Numbered from the stretch's first letter, positions 32,643 through 44,534 are shown. The stretch: DNA of 64,000 nucleotides from Siphonodentalium dalli (GCA_032622095.1 CP136061.1:22198991-22262990), one strand, 5' to 3'. Notes: a model not told the origin generated them from the sequence alone. Translations and numbers: made by a program.

Positions 32643-32746
32643 ATAATCTGCTTAGAATCGCCTCATTTTTAGTCGATAATGTGCTGAAAATTAAAGCGCT
32701 TTAGTCACATTATAGACTCACAATGTGGCGATCCTAAGCAGATTAT
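32643..32746. repeat. Inverted repeat, 20-bp arms
   Basis: ATAATCTGCTTAGAATCGCC (32643-32662) and its inverse (32727-32746) differ at one base. CGCACATTATC at about 32605 and GATTATGTGCG at about 32927 may be outer termini of the same element, but this is uncertain. Confidence 0.5.
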
Positions 32747-32759
32747 TTCAGGACAATGA

Positions 32760-33915
32760 CACAAATAAGCCAACTCACGACTGTTCAGGTGTACTCTCTT
32801 TTATATGTGTTTTCATTGTGGCCCGCGCCAAAACAAAACAAAAAACGTAATGACGGATATGAGTCCATTATCTGTTAATTTCAGAATCATATAATCACAT
32901 TATGTACCTATTACACAATATAGGTCGATTATGTGCGTATTTGTGCGAGGATATGTTGAACTATGTCCACAACAAATACTCAATGAGGAGTATAGTTCCC
33001 TTATAACATATTCATAATATATCTCGATTTATTATCTGAACATGTTGATACAATAAACAGGGCTCCTTCTGTGCTTGTATTATCTATCGTCTGCTTATTG
33101 TTCATGAAACCTACTTTTAATGAACAGTAGACGATTGTAATGTATACTTTTATAACTGAGGGGGATAATCCAATTAGTCTAGACAGGGTAAATAGCTGTT
33201 AAGATTACAAAACAAATGATCGATTGACATCTAAATATCATAAACAAGTCACGTACATGTAGCCTATATATTGGAAGTTATAAGAATAAAAAAGTTTTCA
33301 ATACATTCCAATTATTCTATTCATGTGTTTATCATCAATCAATCAGTTATTTCTCATGAACCTATACATACATAGGTATGGAGATAATAACAATTTAAAT
33401 ATATACAATATGTACATAAACATGTGAGCTTCCGGTTGACAAAAGTTGTATACATGGATTATATCCAGTTTGAAAATTACAAAAAAAACATTCTCTGGGA
33501 AGTCAATAACAGATTTTGAGTAGGAAGGTTTTTTAAGGTATGTAGAGCCAGGCGAAACATTTTTATTTTATTTCGCCTAGTGTATTTAAATAGGCTAATG
33601 TGTTCCGTCACTGTCCCGAATAAAGCATTCGATTAAATCACAAGGTCTAACGATGTTTGTCTAGGGTATACTGTTACGCCGTGCTTACGTCGTGTTCAAA
33701 TTTGGTTCTAAAGAAGATTGCACGGTGATGATAAAAAGTACAGCATTGTAAACGCATGACTTGGCTATTCAGGGGAAATTACCTACACAAAGTGAAACCC
33801 ACACCGCCCACACAAGATTAGCTTAAAGTACTCGTGACCGAAAATTGAAAAGAAAGTGTTTAATTTTCAAACGTTAATTCTTTTCAATTCTCACCACTAG
33901 ACATTATATTATACA
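32760..33915. other. Unassigned stretch
   Basis: More than 1.1 kb with no gene, repeat match or RNA recognised. Confidence 0.3.
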
Positions 33916-33919
33916 TCTA

Positions 33920-34077
33920 TTGACTGCCTTGGGTTGAATAGCGAGAACATGTGACATTTTGAACAATATGCAGGACTATTGACCGAGGCCATATGCAGAG
34001 GTCAATAGTCCTTAATTGCTGTTCAGAAGACACAATTGATGGAAAATAGCTCTGGCTATTCCACCCAAGGCAGTGAA
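33920..34077. mobile_element. 158-bp MITE, ACTGCCTTGGGT ends
   Basis: TTGACTGCCTTGGGTTGAAT at the left and its inverse at the right (CCACCCAAGGCAGTGAA) are flanked by TA. A second inner inverted pair, AGGACTATTGACC/GGTCAATAGTCCT, lies in the middle. TA duplication suggests a Tc1/mariner relation. Confidence 0.7.
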
Positions 34078-34079
34078 TA

Positions 34080-34940
34080 TATAGGTGTTTTATAGTATAT
34101 GTCACAATTCTCGCATCGTGCCAACAGTGACGTCAGCAGGCGGTGATAGTTTGAAGACTACAGCCCGGGCGATAGTTCGCTTCAAGGAGGGCAATCGTCA
34201 AAACCACTCGCTGCATGACACGTGATCGCACTTCGTCCATTCAAACGACAGTGTGGTCCCCTGAGAACTGTACGTAATAACAACACGTTTGAAGCGTTAG
34301 TGACGTTTCAATTTATTTTAGAGACACATAAACAGACTGTCATAAAAAATAGCAAGGTTTAGTTAAACAAACGTGTACAATTTTGACATATGTTGCTATG
34401 GTAAGTTATCTGGAAAATCACCTGCTTTGGTGGAGCGAAAACTACAGCCGACCGTGTGTAGGAAAACGATAGTCATATAGCGTGACACTTAGTGAACGTT
34501 CAGACGACCAAGATTCAATCGTAAGTGGAAAGTTTTCCGTCGTGGGTAGTAACTGATATTTTGACCGCGCATGCTCACGATAAAATGAATATCAAGCACT
34601 GTTTGATTTCAGCTGCGAAATCGTGGTGTATCCTTGGTTACCTTCATCCACTTGCGATGGAATCGCAATCGTGTGTACGTAAAGATCGTAGATGGAAAGA
34701 TCGTATGGTAGTCAATCACGTGGTTAACCATGGCTTTCAATATCCTCAAATGCGACGACATCGTAATCGTGTGAACAGACTATCCACCATTTTGTCGGGC
34801 CCGATTCCTCTACATGTACTTACGATTGAATCTGTTCGTCTGAACTTTCACTTAGATCGTCGGCTATCATACGATTTATTTATTAGCTTATGTTGTCATG
34901 AATGTAATGATATTGAAGCTATACAGTATAGAATATAATA
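34080..34940. other. Unassigned, with a ~43-bp inverted repeat
   Basis: ACTTAGTGAACGTTCAGACG and AGATTCAATCGTAAG (about 34487-34525) are inverted at 34811-34853 with some mismatches. This bounds a ~370-bp possible MITE. The 137-codon frame at 34525-34938 overlaps it and has no domain. Confidence 0.4.
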
Positions 34941-34944
34941 ATAC

Positions 34945-35215
34945 ATAAAATACATGACGCATGCGCTGGTTTGGGGAGGGGTTGGGTGTCGCTGTGCACT
35001 TTCGATGGAAATTGTGGCGTGGTGTTATGGTGGTTCTAATGAGGTTTCTTTTCTTAACAAGATGGGCGAAATCTAGAGTAAAGCCGTATGAGAAATATTT
35101 GGGGGGGGGGTGGGATATCATGGGGGTGGGGTGGGGTGGATTATATCGTGGTTCTAATGAAGTTTATTTTTTGGCATCAGGGACAAAAGTATTACCACAT
35201 GAGAAATAGTGTATC
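34945..35215. repeat. Direct duplication with poly-G tract
   Basis: GGTGGTTCTAATGAGGTTTC ... TATGAGAAATA (about 35030-35098) and CGTGGTTCTAATGAAGTTTA ... CATGAGAAATA (about 35149-35208) are successive diverged copies, each close to GGGGAGGGGTTGGG-like G-rich sequence. Confidence 0.5.
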
Positions 35216-35290
35216 CACAGGGAGGGGTTGGGAATATATAGTATATATGTCCATATTGTAGGATGTGTAGTGGTTCAGCTTGGCCCATAG

Positions 35291-35515
35291 TTAAGCCCCA
35301 GTGTGTTCCTGGTATAACTTGAGGGCTTTTCGGATAAAAAGAATCAAATGGGCCAATATTCTGCTATTCTTAGTGTTGAAAAGTGCGTTTAATTTAATCG
35401 TGTTTGGCCTAGTATAGTAGTATGGTTCGATATGTCTCTTCCTAAGATCATTCAATTTTGGACATTTAAGGATAATGTGGAATTCGTCTCCTACTTCCAG
35501 GTTACATAGCTTGCA
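35291..35515 (-). pseudogene. C-terminal fragment of a LINE ORF2
   Basis: A 74-codon minus-strand frame opens with CKLCNLEVGDEFHIILKCPK (C-x2-C-x8-H-x4-C). It continues LNDLRKRHIEPYYYTRPN and ends HTGA plus TAA. This order (CxxC, DEFH, a third Cys, LR(K)KxI, YY-x-RPN, an LNxxN segment and a hydrophobic helix) is the usual end of the reverse-transcriptase polyprotein in one large group of invertebrate LINEs. There the Cys/His motif is thought to bind nucleic acid. The frame has no ATG, and its 5' side is cut directly by AT-rich sequence shared with the MITE core (next entry). No upstream RT domain was found. Confidence 0.6.
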
Positions 35516-35518
35516 TTA

Positions 35519-35566
35519 CAATTTTTTTTACAATTTTAATAATTTTTTCTTATATTCTTTAACAGA
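35519..35566. mobile_element. Core segment shared with palindromic MITE
   Basis: ACAATTTTAATAATTTTTTC followed by TTATATTCTTTAACA matches the centre of the MITE halves at 40575-40625 and 44166-44215 with one or two changes. No palindrome or terminus accompanies it here. Confidence 0.45.
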
Positions 35567-35569
35567 CTT

Positions 35570-38360
35570 ATTTTGTAGGTTTAGTGCCAGGGAATCTTAC
35601 GTTTTGCATGGGCATCAAAATTATTACTATGAATACTTGGTGATAGTTTTGAGTTATAACATGCCCCTAAGGTTTTATCCAGTTTGTTTTTAAATTCGCT
35701 ATAGCATGCTTAAGCATACCCAAAACAAATTCAACCCAAAAAAATCTAATTTTTTAGGACCGATTTTACAGACCGTAAATTAGGGTCGATGAGATCGGCC
35801 CTGACCCCTGACACTGAAAGGATTAAGGCCATTCCACACAGCGTGCAGTGCCAATGCAATCGCTCGAATGGGATGGTTTCACCTAATTAGAACACATACG
35901 GCAATGCTTGCTTGCAGACGGCGTATACCTGTTCCAATACACCAAATCATTTACATATATAGGCCTCATTGTTAACAAATCGCAATGGCCTGTATTCGCA
36001 GGAACGGGTTCGTTTAAACATATTTATTCGCCATATATCCATATAAATACATACATTCAGCCACGGGATTGAAGAACAAATGCGAACCACTTATATGCTA
36101 CTTCTCTCCCGATCACCAGACAATCAATTGAAAAAATGGACATGGCATTAAACAATTATATATGGTATTTAAGTGTATAATGGTATATATAAGTTGCTGT
36201 TGTTGTTGCTAGTCTCTCGAAAGTAACGGGTTGATCCTGCACATGTATCAAACATTAAAGAACTTCCTTCTATAGAGACACGAAAATGTGCCCAAAAGTT
36301 ATTGTTAACGTATTGTGTCACACTGCAATTTGACAAATTAATGTCACACTATACCATTAAAAAGGAGAAAAATAAGACATCGGAAAAAACTCCAACCCCT
36401 CTTATAAATTATATGTCTATTTGACAGCCGTAACGAGGCTTTAATTGACGTTTCTCGGTAAACACGTTTGTGCATTTTTTTTCGCACTTTTCATACCATG
36501 TATCAGTGACCATTCAGCTGCCAGGTTTTATTTTTTGCTGATCCTAGGTAGGGGGTCCCAGGGCGAATCACTCTACTAATGTGTATTTGGTATATTATAA
36601 CCCACGAGTCCAGTGCATGTTCGTGCTGTCGGTGGCCAAATTGGCCAATGTCCAATTTTTTTCTTCGAAATTGCATGGCCAATAAAAATTTAATTTGGCC
36701 TAACTTGTTTTTACCCCAAATGGAGACGGAAAGCTAACTCAAAAGCGCTGAATAGACCGACAGGGCCGACGAACTTAGGCAACGAAATGATCGCCGTTCT
36801 TGAACACGCAGGTTTTGTACTTCGGAAATATCGTACCATGAAAACCCAACTTTATTTTGTAATGGGAGCGTTGATTGAATGATGACGGCTGCACAAAGGG
36901 GACATTACACAACTGTTTGACATCTAATCAGTCTAAAGGGACAGGATGCGGGAGAAACGCAACATTCGCGTAAAACGCTACCACAGAAGTACGTCTCTGT
37001 CCTAACCTGGCGGTGCTGACCGCGCGATCCGGCAAATTCCGAGTATTACTATTATAATGACGGTAAAGAACGAAGTCACTGGAAGCTCAACAGTTTTCTG
37101 TCAAGGTCACTTTTGAACCGTGATGCATGGCGAATCGCTGCACCATGTAGCCATTTTAGACAAAAATACGCGAATTAAAAAAAAAAAACCCAGTCGCAAC
37201 GGAATTAAAAATATACAAACAACCGCACAAGACAGCTGCCCAAGACGCAGAAAACGCTATAAAGAAGCTTTTGTATACACATATAGCGCGGCTATCCGCG
37301 GGGAAAACGCCGTCTACATGGAAGGTCCTTTACACATTACACTCGACGGATAAATCATTTGAACCGAATGGTCGAGTACGTGTAGTAGAAACGGTCACAT
37401 GAGTGAGGGTGACTTTCGTTGGCAATAGCAACAATCGTTGCAAGCTACATAGCAGTATATCGGTATCAAGGTAGCACATTTTTTCTTATATATGTGTGTG
37501 GTGAGCGTATGTTTTTAAAAAATTTATTTAATTAAACTTTTTTAATTCAAAATTTAGAAAAAACTAACTTTAAAATCTTCGCCAGGGTACCCCGAGTCAC
37601 CACACCAAATATGCTTGCAATCGGACCAGCAGTCTGGGAGAAAAATCCGGACAGACAGACAGACAGACAGATCGAACTCATATATATGGATTAACTTTTG
37701 TGAAAGTTATATGCATTTCGTCTCAGAATGATATCTTTAATTATAGTTACCCGATTGCGTTTAAATTATGTATATATTGATAACTCGTGTGAACGTATAG
37801 GCAAATTTCAAATTTGGTTCGTTAATATGAAATCTGTCAAGAAGAACACTTTTTTTTCGACTTAAAATTTACTACTTATTTTGGTTTTAAGATCAGAATT
37901 TTAAATATTTCTTCTTTGGCAATTGAATGGTTTTGTTCTAAAAAGCCAAAGAGCCATTAGTAGGGGACGTGTGGCCAGAAATAAAAACATTTGTTTGTTT
38001 ACGAAGAACTTGTTTTGTTTACAATAGAAAGAAGGTTTTATTTGTAACTAATAACGAGGGTTAAACAGCTGAGAACGTGTTTGTGTGACGGCGAGTTGAA
38101 CAGTCGCCAAATCCAACAACGTGTGTAAATAGAACTCGTAATTTATGAATTGCCGCCACACTCGACCTTCCATTAACTCGTAAATGATTCTACAATAGAA
38201 TGGTTCTGTATATGTTGTTAACTCCTAGTGTGTGGATATATCTCCCTTGTTAAAACACCCGTACGTCAATTAAGAAGTAATCAGGGTCAATCAGATTTCG
38301 AGGAAACCCAAGAATCGGTTCATGAGAGTGAGTGGGAATACCCAAATGTGGATCAACCAG
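35570..38360. other. Largely unassigned; (GACA)n at 37646-37669
   Basis: A GACAGACAGACAGACAGACA tract lies near 37650. A 77-codon frame at 37120-37353 is lysine/arginine-rich but has no recognised domain. Nothing else was supported in ~2.8 kb. Confidence 0.3.
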
Positions 38361-38363
38361 TGT

Positions 38364-38760
38364 AAAGAGATAGAGTGAGAGAATGGGGGAGACAAAGGAT
38401 ATATAGGGAGCGAGAATGAGATGGGAGGGAAAAAGAGAGAATGCGGGAGAGAATGAGAGAGATGAAAGAAGAGTGAGATATAGAATAGAGAGGAAAAGAG
38501 AGATATTGAGAGATGGGAAATAGGAGGGAGAGATTTAGAGGGAGAGAGAGAGAGACAAAGAGAGAGATAGGGAGAGAGAACACGGGAGAGAGAGAGAGAG
38601 AGAGAGAGAGAGCACGTGAGAGAGAGACCACGAGATAGTGAGAGAGAGAGAGCACGACAGAGAGAGTGATAATAAAGAGGAAAAGAGAGATATTGAGAGA
38701 TGGGGAAATAGGAGGGAGAGATCTAGAGGGAGATATAGATAGAGTTGGAATGAGAACATG
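38364..38760. repeat. GA-rich simple repeat, copy 1
   Basis: About 400 bp of purine-only and near-purine sequence with long GAGAGA runs. Almost the same sequence recurs at 40785-41177. Its pyrimidine strand gives serine/leucine-rich frames that are artefacts. Confidence 0.9.
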
Positions 38761-38761
38761 C

Positions 38762-40464
38762 ACGGGAGACGGAGGAAGCGAGGGGGAGTGTGAGTGACGG
38801 TATTGTGGCAGTACTGGAGACGGAGGAAGCGAGGGGGAGTGTGAGTGACGGTATTGTGGCAGTTCGGGAGACGGAGGAAGCGAGGGGGAGTGTGAGTGAC
38901 GGTATTGTGGCAGTATACGGGAGACGGAGGAAGCGAGGGGGAGTGTGAGTGACGGTATTGTGGCAGTTCGGGAGACGGAGGAAGCGAGGGAGAGTGTGAG
39001 TGACGGTATTGTGGCAGTATACGGGAGACGGAGGAAGCGAGGGGGAGTGTGAGTGACGGTATTGTGGCAGTACGGGAGACGGTGGAAGCGAGGGGGAGTG
39101 TGAGTGATGGTATTGTGGCAGTACGGGAGACGGAGGAAGCGAGGGAGAGTGTGAGTGACGGTATTGTGGCAGTATACGGGAGACGGAGGAAGCGAGGGGG
39201 GGGAGTGTGAGTGACGGTATTGTGGCAGTATACGGGAGACGGAGGAAGCGAGGGGGAGTGTGAGTGATGGTATTGTGGCAGTACGGGAGACGGAGGAAGC
39301 GAGGGAGAGTGTGAGTGACGGTATTGTGGCAGTACGGGAGACGGAGGAAGCGAGGGGGGTGTGAGTGACGGTATTGTGGCAGTATACGGGAGACGGAGGA
39401 AGCGAGGGGGAGTGTGAGTGACGGTATTGTGGCAGTATACGGGAGACGGAGGAAGCGAGGGGGAGTGTGAGTGACGGTATTGTGGCAGTACGGGAGACGG
39501 AGGAAGCGAGGGGGAGTGTGAGTGACGGTATTGTGGCAGTACGGGAGACGGAGGAAGCGAGGGGGAGTGTGAGTGACGGTATTGTGGCAGTACGGGAGAC
39601 GGAGGAAGCGAGGGGGAGTGTGAGTGACGGTATTGTGGCAGTACGGGAGACGGAGGAAGCGAGGGGGAGTGTGAGTGACGGTATTGTGGCAGTATACGGG
39701 AGACGGAGGAAGCGAGGGGGAGTGTGAGTGACGGTATTGTGGCAGTACGGGAGACGGTGGAAGCGAGGGGGAGTGTGAGTGATGGTATTGTGGCAGTACG
39801 GGAGACGGAGGAAGCGAGGGGGAGTGTGAGTGACGGTATTGTGGCAGTTCGTGAGACGAAGGAAGCGAAGGGGAGGTGAGTGACGGTATTGTGGTAGTAT
39901 GGGAGACGGAGGAAGCGAAGGGGAGTGTGAGTGACGGTATTGTGGCAGTACGGGAGACGGGGGAAGCGAAGGGGAGTGTGAGTGACGGTACTGTGGCAGT
40001 ACGGGAGACGGTGGAAGCGAGGGGGAGTGTGAGTGACGGTATTGTGGCAGTACGGGAGACGGTGGAAGCGAGGGGGAGTGTGAGTGACCGTATTGTGGCA
40101 GTTCAGGAGACGGAGGAAGCGAAGGGGAGTGTGAGTGACGGTATTGTGGCAGTTCTGGAGACGGAGGAAGCGAGGGGGAGTGTGAGTGACGGTATTGTGG
40201 CAGTACGGGAGACGGGGGAAGCGAAGGGGAGTGTGAGTGACGGTATTGTGGCAGTACGGGAGACGGTGGAAGCGAGGGGAATGTGAGTGACCGTATTGTG
40301 GCAGTTCAGGAGACGGAGGAAGCGAAGGGGAGTGTGAGTGACGGTATTGTGGCAGTTCTGGAGACGGAGGAAGCGAAGGGGAGTGTGAGTGACGGTATTG
40401 TGGCAGTACGGGAGACGGAGGAAGCGAAGGGGAGTGTGAGTGACCGTATTGTGGCAGTTCATAT
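38762..40464. repeat. 51-bp minisatellite, array 1 (~33 units)
   Basis: The unit contains GAGACGGAGGAAGCGAGGGG and AGTGTGAGTGACGGTATTGT followed by GGCAGTAC. Variants include TATACGGG (+2 bp), GTGGAAG and GGGGAAG for GAGGAAG, and CTGGAGAC or CAGGAGAC. Because 51 is divisible by three, an uninterrupted run reads as a 17-residue peptide repeat (SVSDGIVAVRETEEARG). The +2-bp variants break this frame repeatedly. Confidence 0.92.
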
Positions 40465-40781
40465 GTGACCCGCGATATAAAATCCAGTCGTAAGTCGGGA
40501 TTTGTTTACCCTGTGCCAATGCATTCTCTTATATATGCGAGTCGAACATATGCCGAGAATGCATTGGCCTAACAATTTTTTACAATTTTAATAATTTTTT
40601 CTTGTATTCTTTAACAATTTTATAATTTCACCCATACAGAGCCCCAGACAAACATGAGCAGACGACACTCTTCTATATGCTTCTATATATGTGTGGGGCT
40701 CCCTGCAGGGTAATGGATGTTTTTTATTTTATGTCCTAAAAATTGTAAGAAATATTTATTTTAAAAAAAATGATAAAAAAA
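40465..40781. mobile_element. Left half of palindromic MITE in duplication unit 1
   Basis: From GTGACCCGCGATATAAAATC through a damaged palindrome (GCCAATGCATTCTC...GAGAATGCATTGGC, 40516-40567) and AT-rich core. It stops at the duplication junction. It is nearly identical to 44056-44372. Confidence 0.8.
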
Positions 40782-40784
40782 TGT

Positions 40785-41177
40785 AAAGAGATAGAGTGAG
40801 AGAATGGGGGAGACAAAGGATATATAGGGAGCGAGAATGAGATGGGAGGGAAAAAGAGAGAATGCGAGAGAGAGAGAGAGATGAAAGAAGAGTGAGATAT
40901 AGAATAGAGAGGAAAAGAGAGATATTGAGAGATGGGAAATAGGAGGGAGAGATTTAGAGGGAGAGAGAGAGACAAAGAGAGAGATAGGGAGAGAGAACAC
41001 GGGAGAGAGAGAGATAGAGAGAGAGAGAGCACATGAGAGAGAGACCACGAGATAGTGAGAGAGAGAGAGCACGACAGAGAGAGTGATAATAAAGTGGAAA
41101 AGAGAGATATTGAGAGATGGGGAAATAGGAGGGAGAGATCTAGAGGGAGATATAGATAGAGTTGGAATGAGAACATG
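40785..41177. repeat. GA-rich simple repeat, copy 2
   Basis: Second copy of the tract at 38364-38760, with small length differences in the GAGAGA runs. Confidence 0.9.
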
Positions 41178-41178
41178 C

Positions 41179-44055
41179 ACGGGAGACGGAGGAAGCGAGG
41201 GGGAGTGTGAGTGACGGTATTGTGGCAGTACTGGAGACGGAGGAAGCGAGGGGGAGTGTGAGTGACGGTATTGTGGCAGTTCGGGAGACGGAGGAAGCGA
41301 GGGGGAGTGTGAGTGACGGTATTGTGGCAGTATACGGGAGACGGAGGAAGCGAGGGGGAGTGTGAGTGACGGTATTGTGGCAGTTCGGGAGACGGAGGAA
41401 GCGAGGGAGAGTGTGAGTGACGGTATTGTGGCAGTATACGGGAGACGGATGAAGCGAGAGGGAGTGTGAGTGACGGTATTGTGGCAGTACGGGAGACGGT
41501 GGAAGCGAGGGGGAGTGTGAGTGATGGTATTGTGGCAGTACGGGAGACGGAGGAAGTGAGGGAGAGTGTGAGTGACGGTATTGTGGCAGTATACGGGAGA
41601 CGGAGGAAGCGAGGGGGAGTGTGAGTGACGGTATTGTGGCAGTACGGGAGACGGAGGAAGCGAGGGAGAGTGTGAGTGACGGTATTGTGGCAGTACGGGA
41701 GACGGAGGAAGCGAGGGGGTGTGAGTGACGGTATTGTGGCAGTATACGGGAGACGGAGGAAGCGAGGGGGAGTGTGAGTGACGGTATTGTGGCAGTATAC
41801 GGGAGACGGAGGAAGCGAGGGGGGTGTGAGTGACGGTATTGTGGCAGTACGGGAGACGGAGGAAGCGAGGGGGAGTGTGAGTGACGGTATTGTGGCAGTA
41901 CGGGAGACGGAGGAAGCGAGGGGGAGTGTGAGTGACGGTATTGTGGCAGTACGGGAGACGGAGGAAGCGAGGGGGAGTGTGAGTGACGGTATTGTGGCAG
42001 TACGGGAGACGGAGGAAGCGAGGGGGAGTGTGAGTGACGGTATTGTGGCAGTACGGGAGACGGAGGAAGGGAGGGGGAGTGTGAGTGACGGTATTGTGGC
42101 AGTACGGGAGACGGAGGAAGCGAGGGGGAGTGTGAGTGACGGTATTGTGGCAGTATGGGAGACGGAGGAAGCGAAGGGGAGTGTGAGTGACGGTATTGTG
42201 GCAGTACGGGAGACGGAGGAAGCGAGGGGGAGTGTGAGTGACGGTATTGTGGCAGTACGGGAGACGGAGGAAGCGAGGGGGAGTGTGAGTGACGGTATTG
42301 TGGCAGTTCGTGAGACGAAGGAAGCGAAGGGGAGGTGAGTGACGGTATTGTGGTAGTATGGGAGACGGAGGAAGCGAAGGGGAGTGTGAGTGACGGTATT
42401 GTGGCAGTACGGGAGACGGGGGAAGCGAAGGGGAGTGTGAGTGACGGTATTGTGGCAGTACGGGAGACGGTGGAAGCGAGGGGGAGTGTGAGTGACGGTA
42501 TTGTGGCAGTACGGGAGACGGTGGAAGCGAGGGGGAGTGTGAGTGACGATATTGTGGCAGTACTGGAGACGGAGGAAGCGAGGGGGAGTGTGAGTGACGG
42601 TATTGTGGCAGTTCGGGAGACGGAGGAAGCGAGGGGGGAGTGTGAGTGACGGTATTGTGGCAGTATACGGGAGACGGAGGAAGCGAGGGGGAGTGTGAGT
42701 GACGGTATTGTGGCAGTTCGGGAGACGGAGGAAGCGAGGGAGAGTGTGAGTGACGGTATTGTGGCAGTATACGGGAGACGGAGGAAGCGAGAGGGAGTGT
42801 GAGTGACGGTATTGTGGCAGTACGGGAGACGGTGGAAGCGAGGGGGAGTGTGAGTGATGGTATTGTGGCAGTACGGGAGACGGAGGAAGCGAGGGAGAGT
42901 GTGAGTGACGGTATTGTGGCAGTATACGGGAGACGGAGGAAGCGAGGGGGAGTGTGAGTGACGGTATTGTGGCAGTATACGGGAGACGGAGGAAGCGAGG
43001 GGGAGTGTGAGTGATGGTATTGTGGCAGTACGGGAGACGGAGGAAGCGAGGGAGAGTGTGAGTGACGGTATTGTGGCAGTACGGGAGACGGAGGAAGCGA
43101 GGGGGTGTGAGTGACGGTATTGTGGCAGTATACGGGAGACGGAGGAAGCGAGGGGGAGTGTGAGTGACGGTATTGTGGCAGTATACGGGAGACGGAGGAA
43201 GCGAGGGGGAGTGTGAGTGACGGTATTGTGGCAGTACGGGAGACGGAGGAAGCGAGGGGGAGTGTGAGTGACGGTATTGTGGCAGTACGGGAGACGGAGG
43301 AAGCGAGGGGGAGTGTGAGTGACGGTATTGTGGCAGTATGGGAGACGGAGGAAGCGAAGGGGAGTGTGAGTGACGGTATTGTGGCAGTACGGGAGACGGA
43401 GGAAGCGAGGGGGAGTGTGAGTGACGGTATTGTGGCAGTACGGGAGACGGAGGAAGCGAGGGGGAGTGTGAGTGACGGTATTGTGGCAGTTCGTGAGACG
43501 AAGGAAGCGAAGGGGAGGTGAGTGACGGTATTGTGGTAGTATGGGAGACGGAGGAAGCGAAGGGGAGTGTGATTGACGGTATTGTGGCAGTACGGGAGAC
43601 GGGGGAAGCGAAGGGGAGTGTGAGTGACGGTATTGTGGCAGTACGGGAGACGGTGGAAGCGAGGCGGAGTGTGAGTGACGGTATTGTGGCAGTACGGGAG
43701 ACGGTGGAAGCGAGGGGGAGTGTGAGTGACCGTATTGTGGCAGTTCAGGAGACGGAGGAAGCGAAGGGGAGTGTGAGTGACGGTATTGTGGCAGTTCTGG
43801 AGACGGAGGAAGCGAGGGGGAGTGTGAGTGACGGTATTGTGGCAGTACGGGAGACGGGGGATGCGAAGGGGAGTGTGAGTGACGGTATTGTGGCAGTACG
43901 GGAGACGGTGGAAGCGAGGGGAATGTGAGTGACCGTATTGTGGCAGTTCAGGAGACGGAGGAAGCGAAGGGGAGTGTGAGTGACGGTATTGTGGCAGTAC
44001 GGGAGACGGAGGAAGCGAAGGGGAGTGTGAGTGACCGTATTGTGGCAGTTCATAT
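41179..44055. repeat. 51-bp minisatellite, array 2 (~56 units)
   Basis: Same unit as array 1. The series ending GTGAGACGAAGGAAGCGAAG occurs at about 42309 and 43493 here and at about 39850 in array 1. This marks three copies of a larger block of ordered variants. Confidence 0.92.
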
Positions 44056-44498
44056 GTGACCCGCGATATAAAATCCAGTCGTAAGTCGGGATTTGTTTAC
44101 CCTGTGCCAATGCATTCTCTTATATATGCGAGTCGAACATATGCCGAGAATGCATTGGCCTAACAATTTTTTACAATTTTAATAATTTTTTCTTGTATTC
44201 TTTAACAATTTTATAATTTCACCCATACAGAGCCCCAGACAAACATGAGCAGACGACACTCTTCTATATGCTTCTATATATGTGTGGGGCTCCCTGCAGG
44301 GTAATGGATGTTTTTTATTTTATGTCCTAAAAATTGTAAGAAATATTTATTTTTAAAAAAATGATAAAAAAATGTTAGGCCAATGCATTCTCTTAATATA
44401 TACGAGGCGACCTATGGTCGACTCGTATATATAAGAGAATGCATTGACACAGGGTAAATAAATCACGACTTACGACTGGATTTGATATGGCGGGTCAC
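44056..44498. mobile_element. Complete palindromic MITE with GTGACCCGC ends
   Basis: GTGACCCGCGATATAAAATC at the left and GATATGGCGGGTCAC at the right start ~58-bp inverted termini. These continue through CCAGTCGTAAGTCG and TTTACCCTGTG into the palindromes. The left palindrome has lost its centre; the right one (44379-44447) keeps CGAGGCGACC...GGTCGACTCG. The palindromes and core resemble those of the TTAA MITE family, but the outer termini are entirely different. No TTAA flank is present. Confidence 0.75.
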
Positions 44499-44534
44499 AG
44501 ATACAGTTTTGCCGAAGATCCGCGCCATTGATTA

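Larger units (their letters stand above)
38361..40781. repeat. Segmental duplication unit 1 (2.4 kb)
   Basis: The block consists of a GA-rich tract, the 51-bp minisatellite, and the left half of a palindromic MITE. Unit 2 (40782-44372) repeats this whole order head to tail. The junction falls at TGTAAAGAGATAG, where the MITE core of unit 1 passes straight into the GA tract of unit 2. TGT is shared by both breakpoints. Confidence 0.85.
40782..44372. repeat. Segmental duplication unit 2 (3.6 kb)
   Basis: Same order as unit 1 but ~1.17 kb longer because the minisatellite has more units. From about 42560 the variant order of the array start (CTGGAGAC, TTCGGGAGAC, TATACGGG ...) begins again, so unit 2 contains a further internal duplication. 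Confidence 0.85.

Noticed and set aside
34525-34938. 137-codon frame
   Set aside because: It lies across a pair of inverted repeats (34487/34811) and has no recognisable domain.
37120-37353. 77-codon basic frame
   Set aside because: Lysine run comes from an A-rich tract; no domain or splice support.
38353-38763. Serine/leucine-rich proteins on the minus strand (also 40736-41180)
   Set aside because: Translation of the pyrimidine strand of a GA-rich simple repeat.
39467-43928. Peptide-repeat proteins (SVSDGIVAVRETEEARG)
   Set aside because: Open only because the minisatellite period is 51 bp; +2-bp variants break the frame repeatedly, and the opposite strand is open too.
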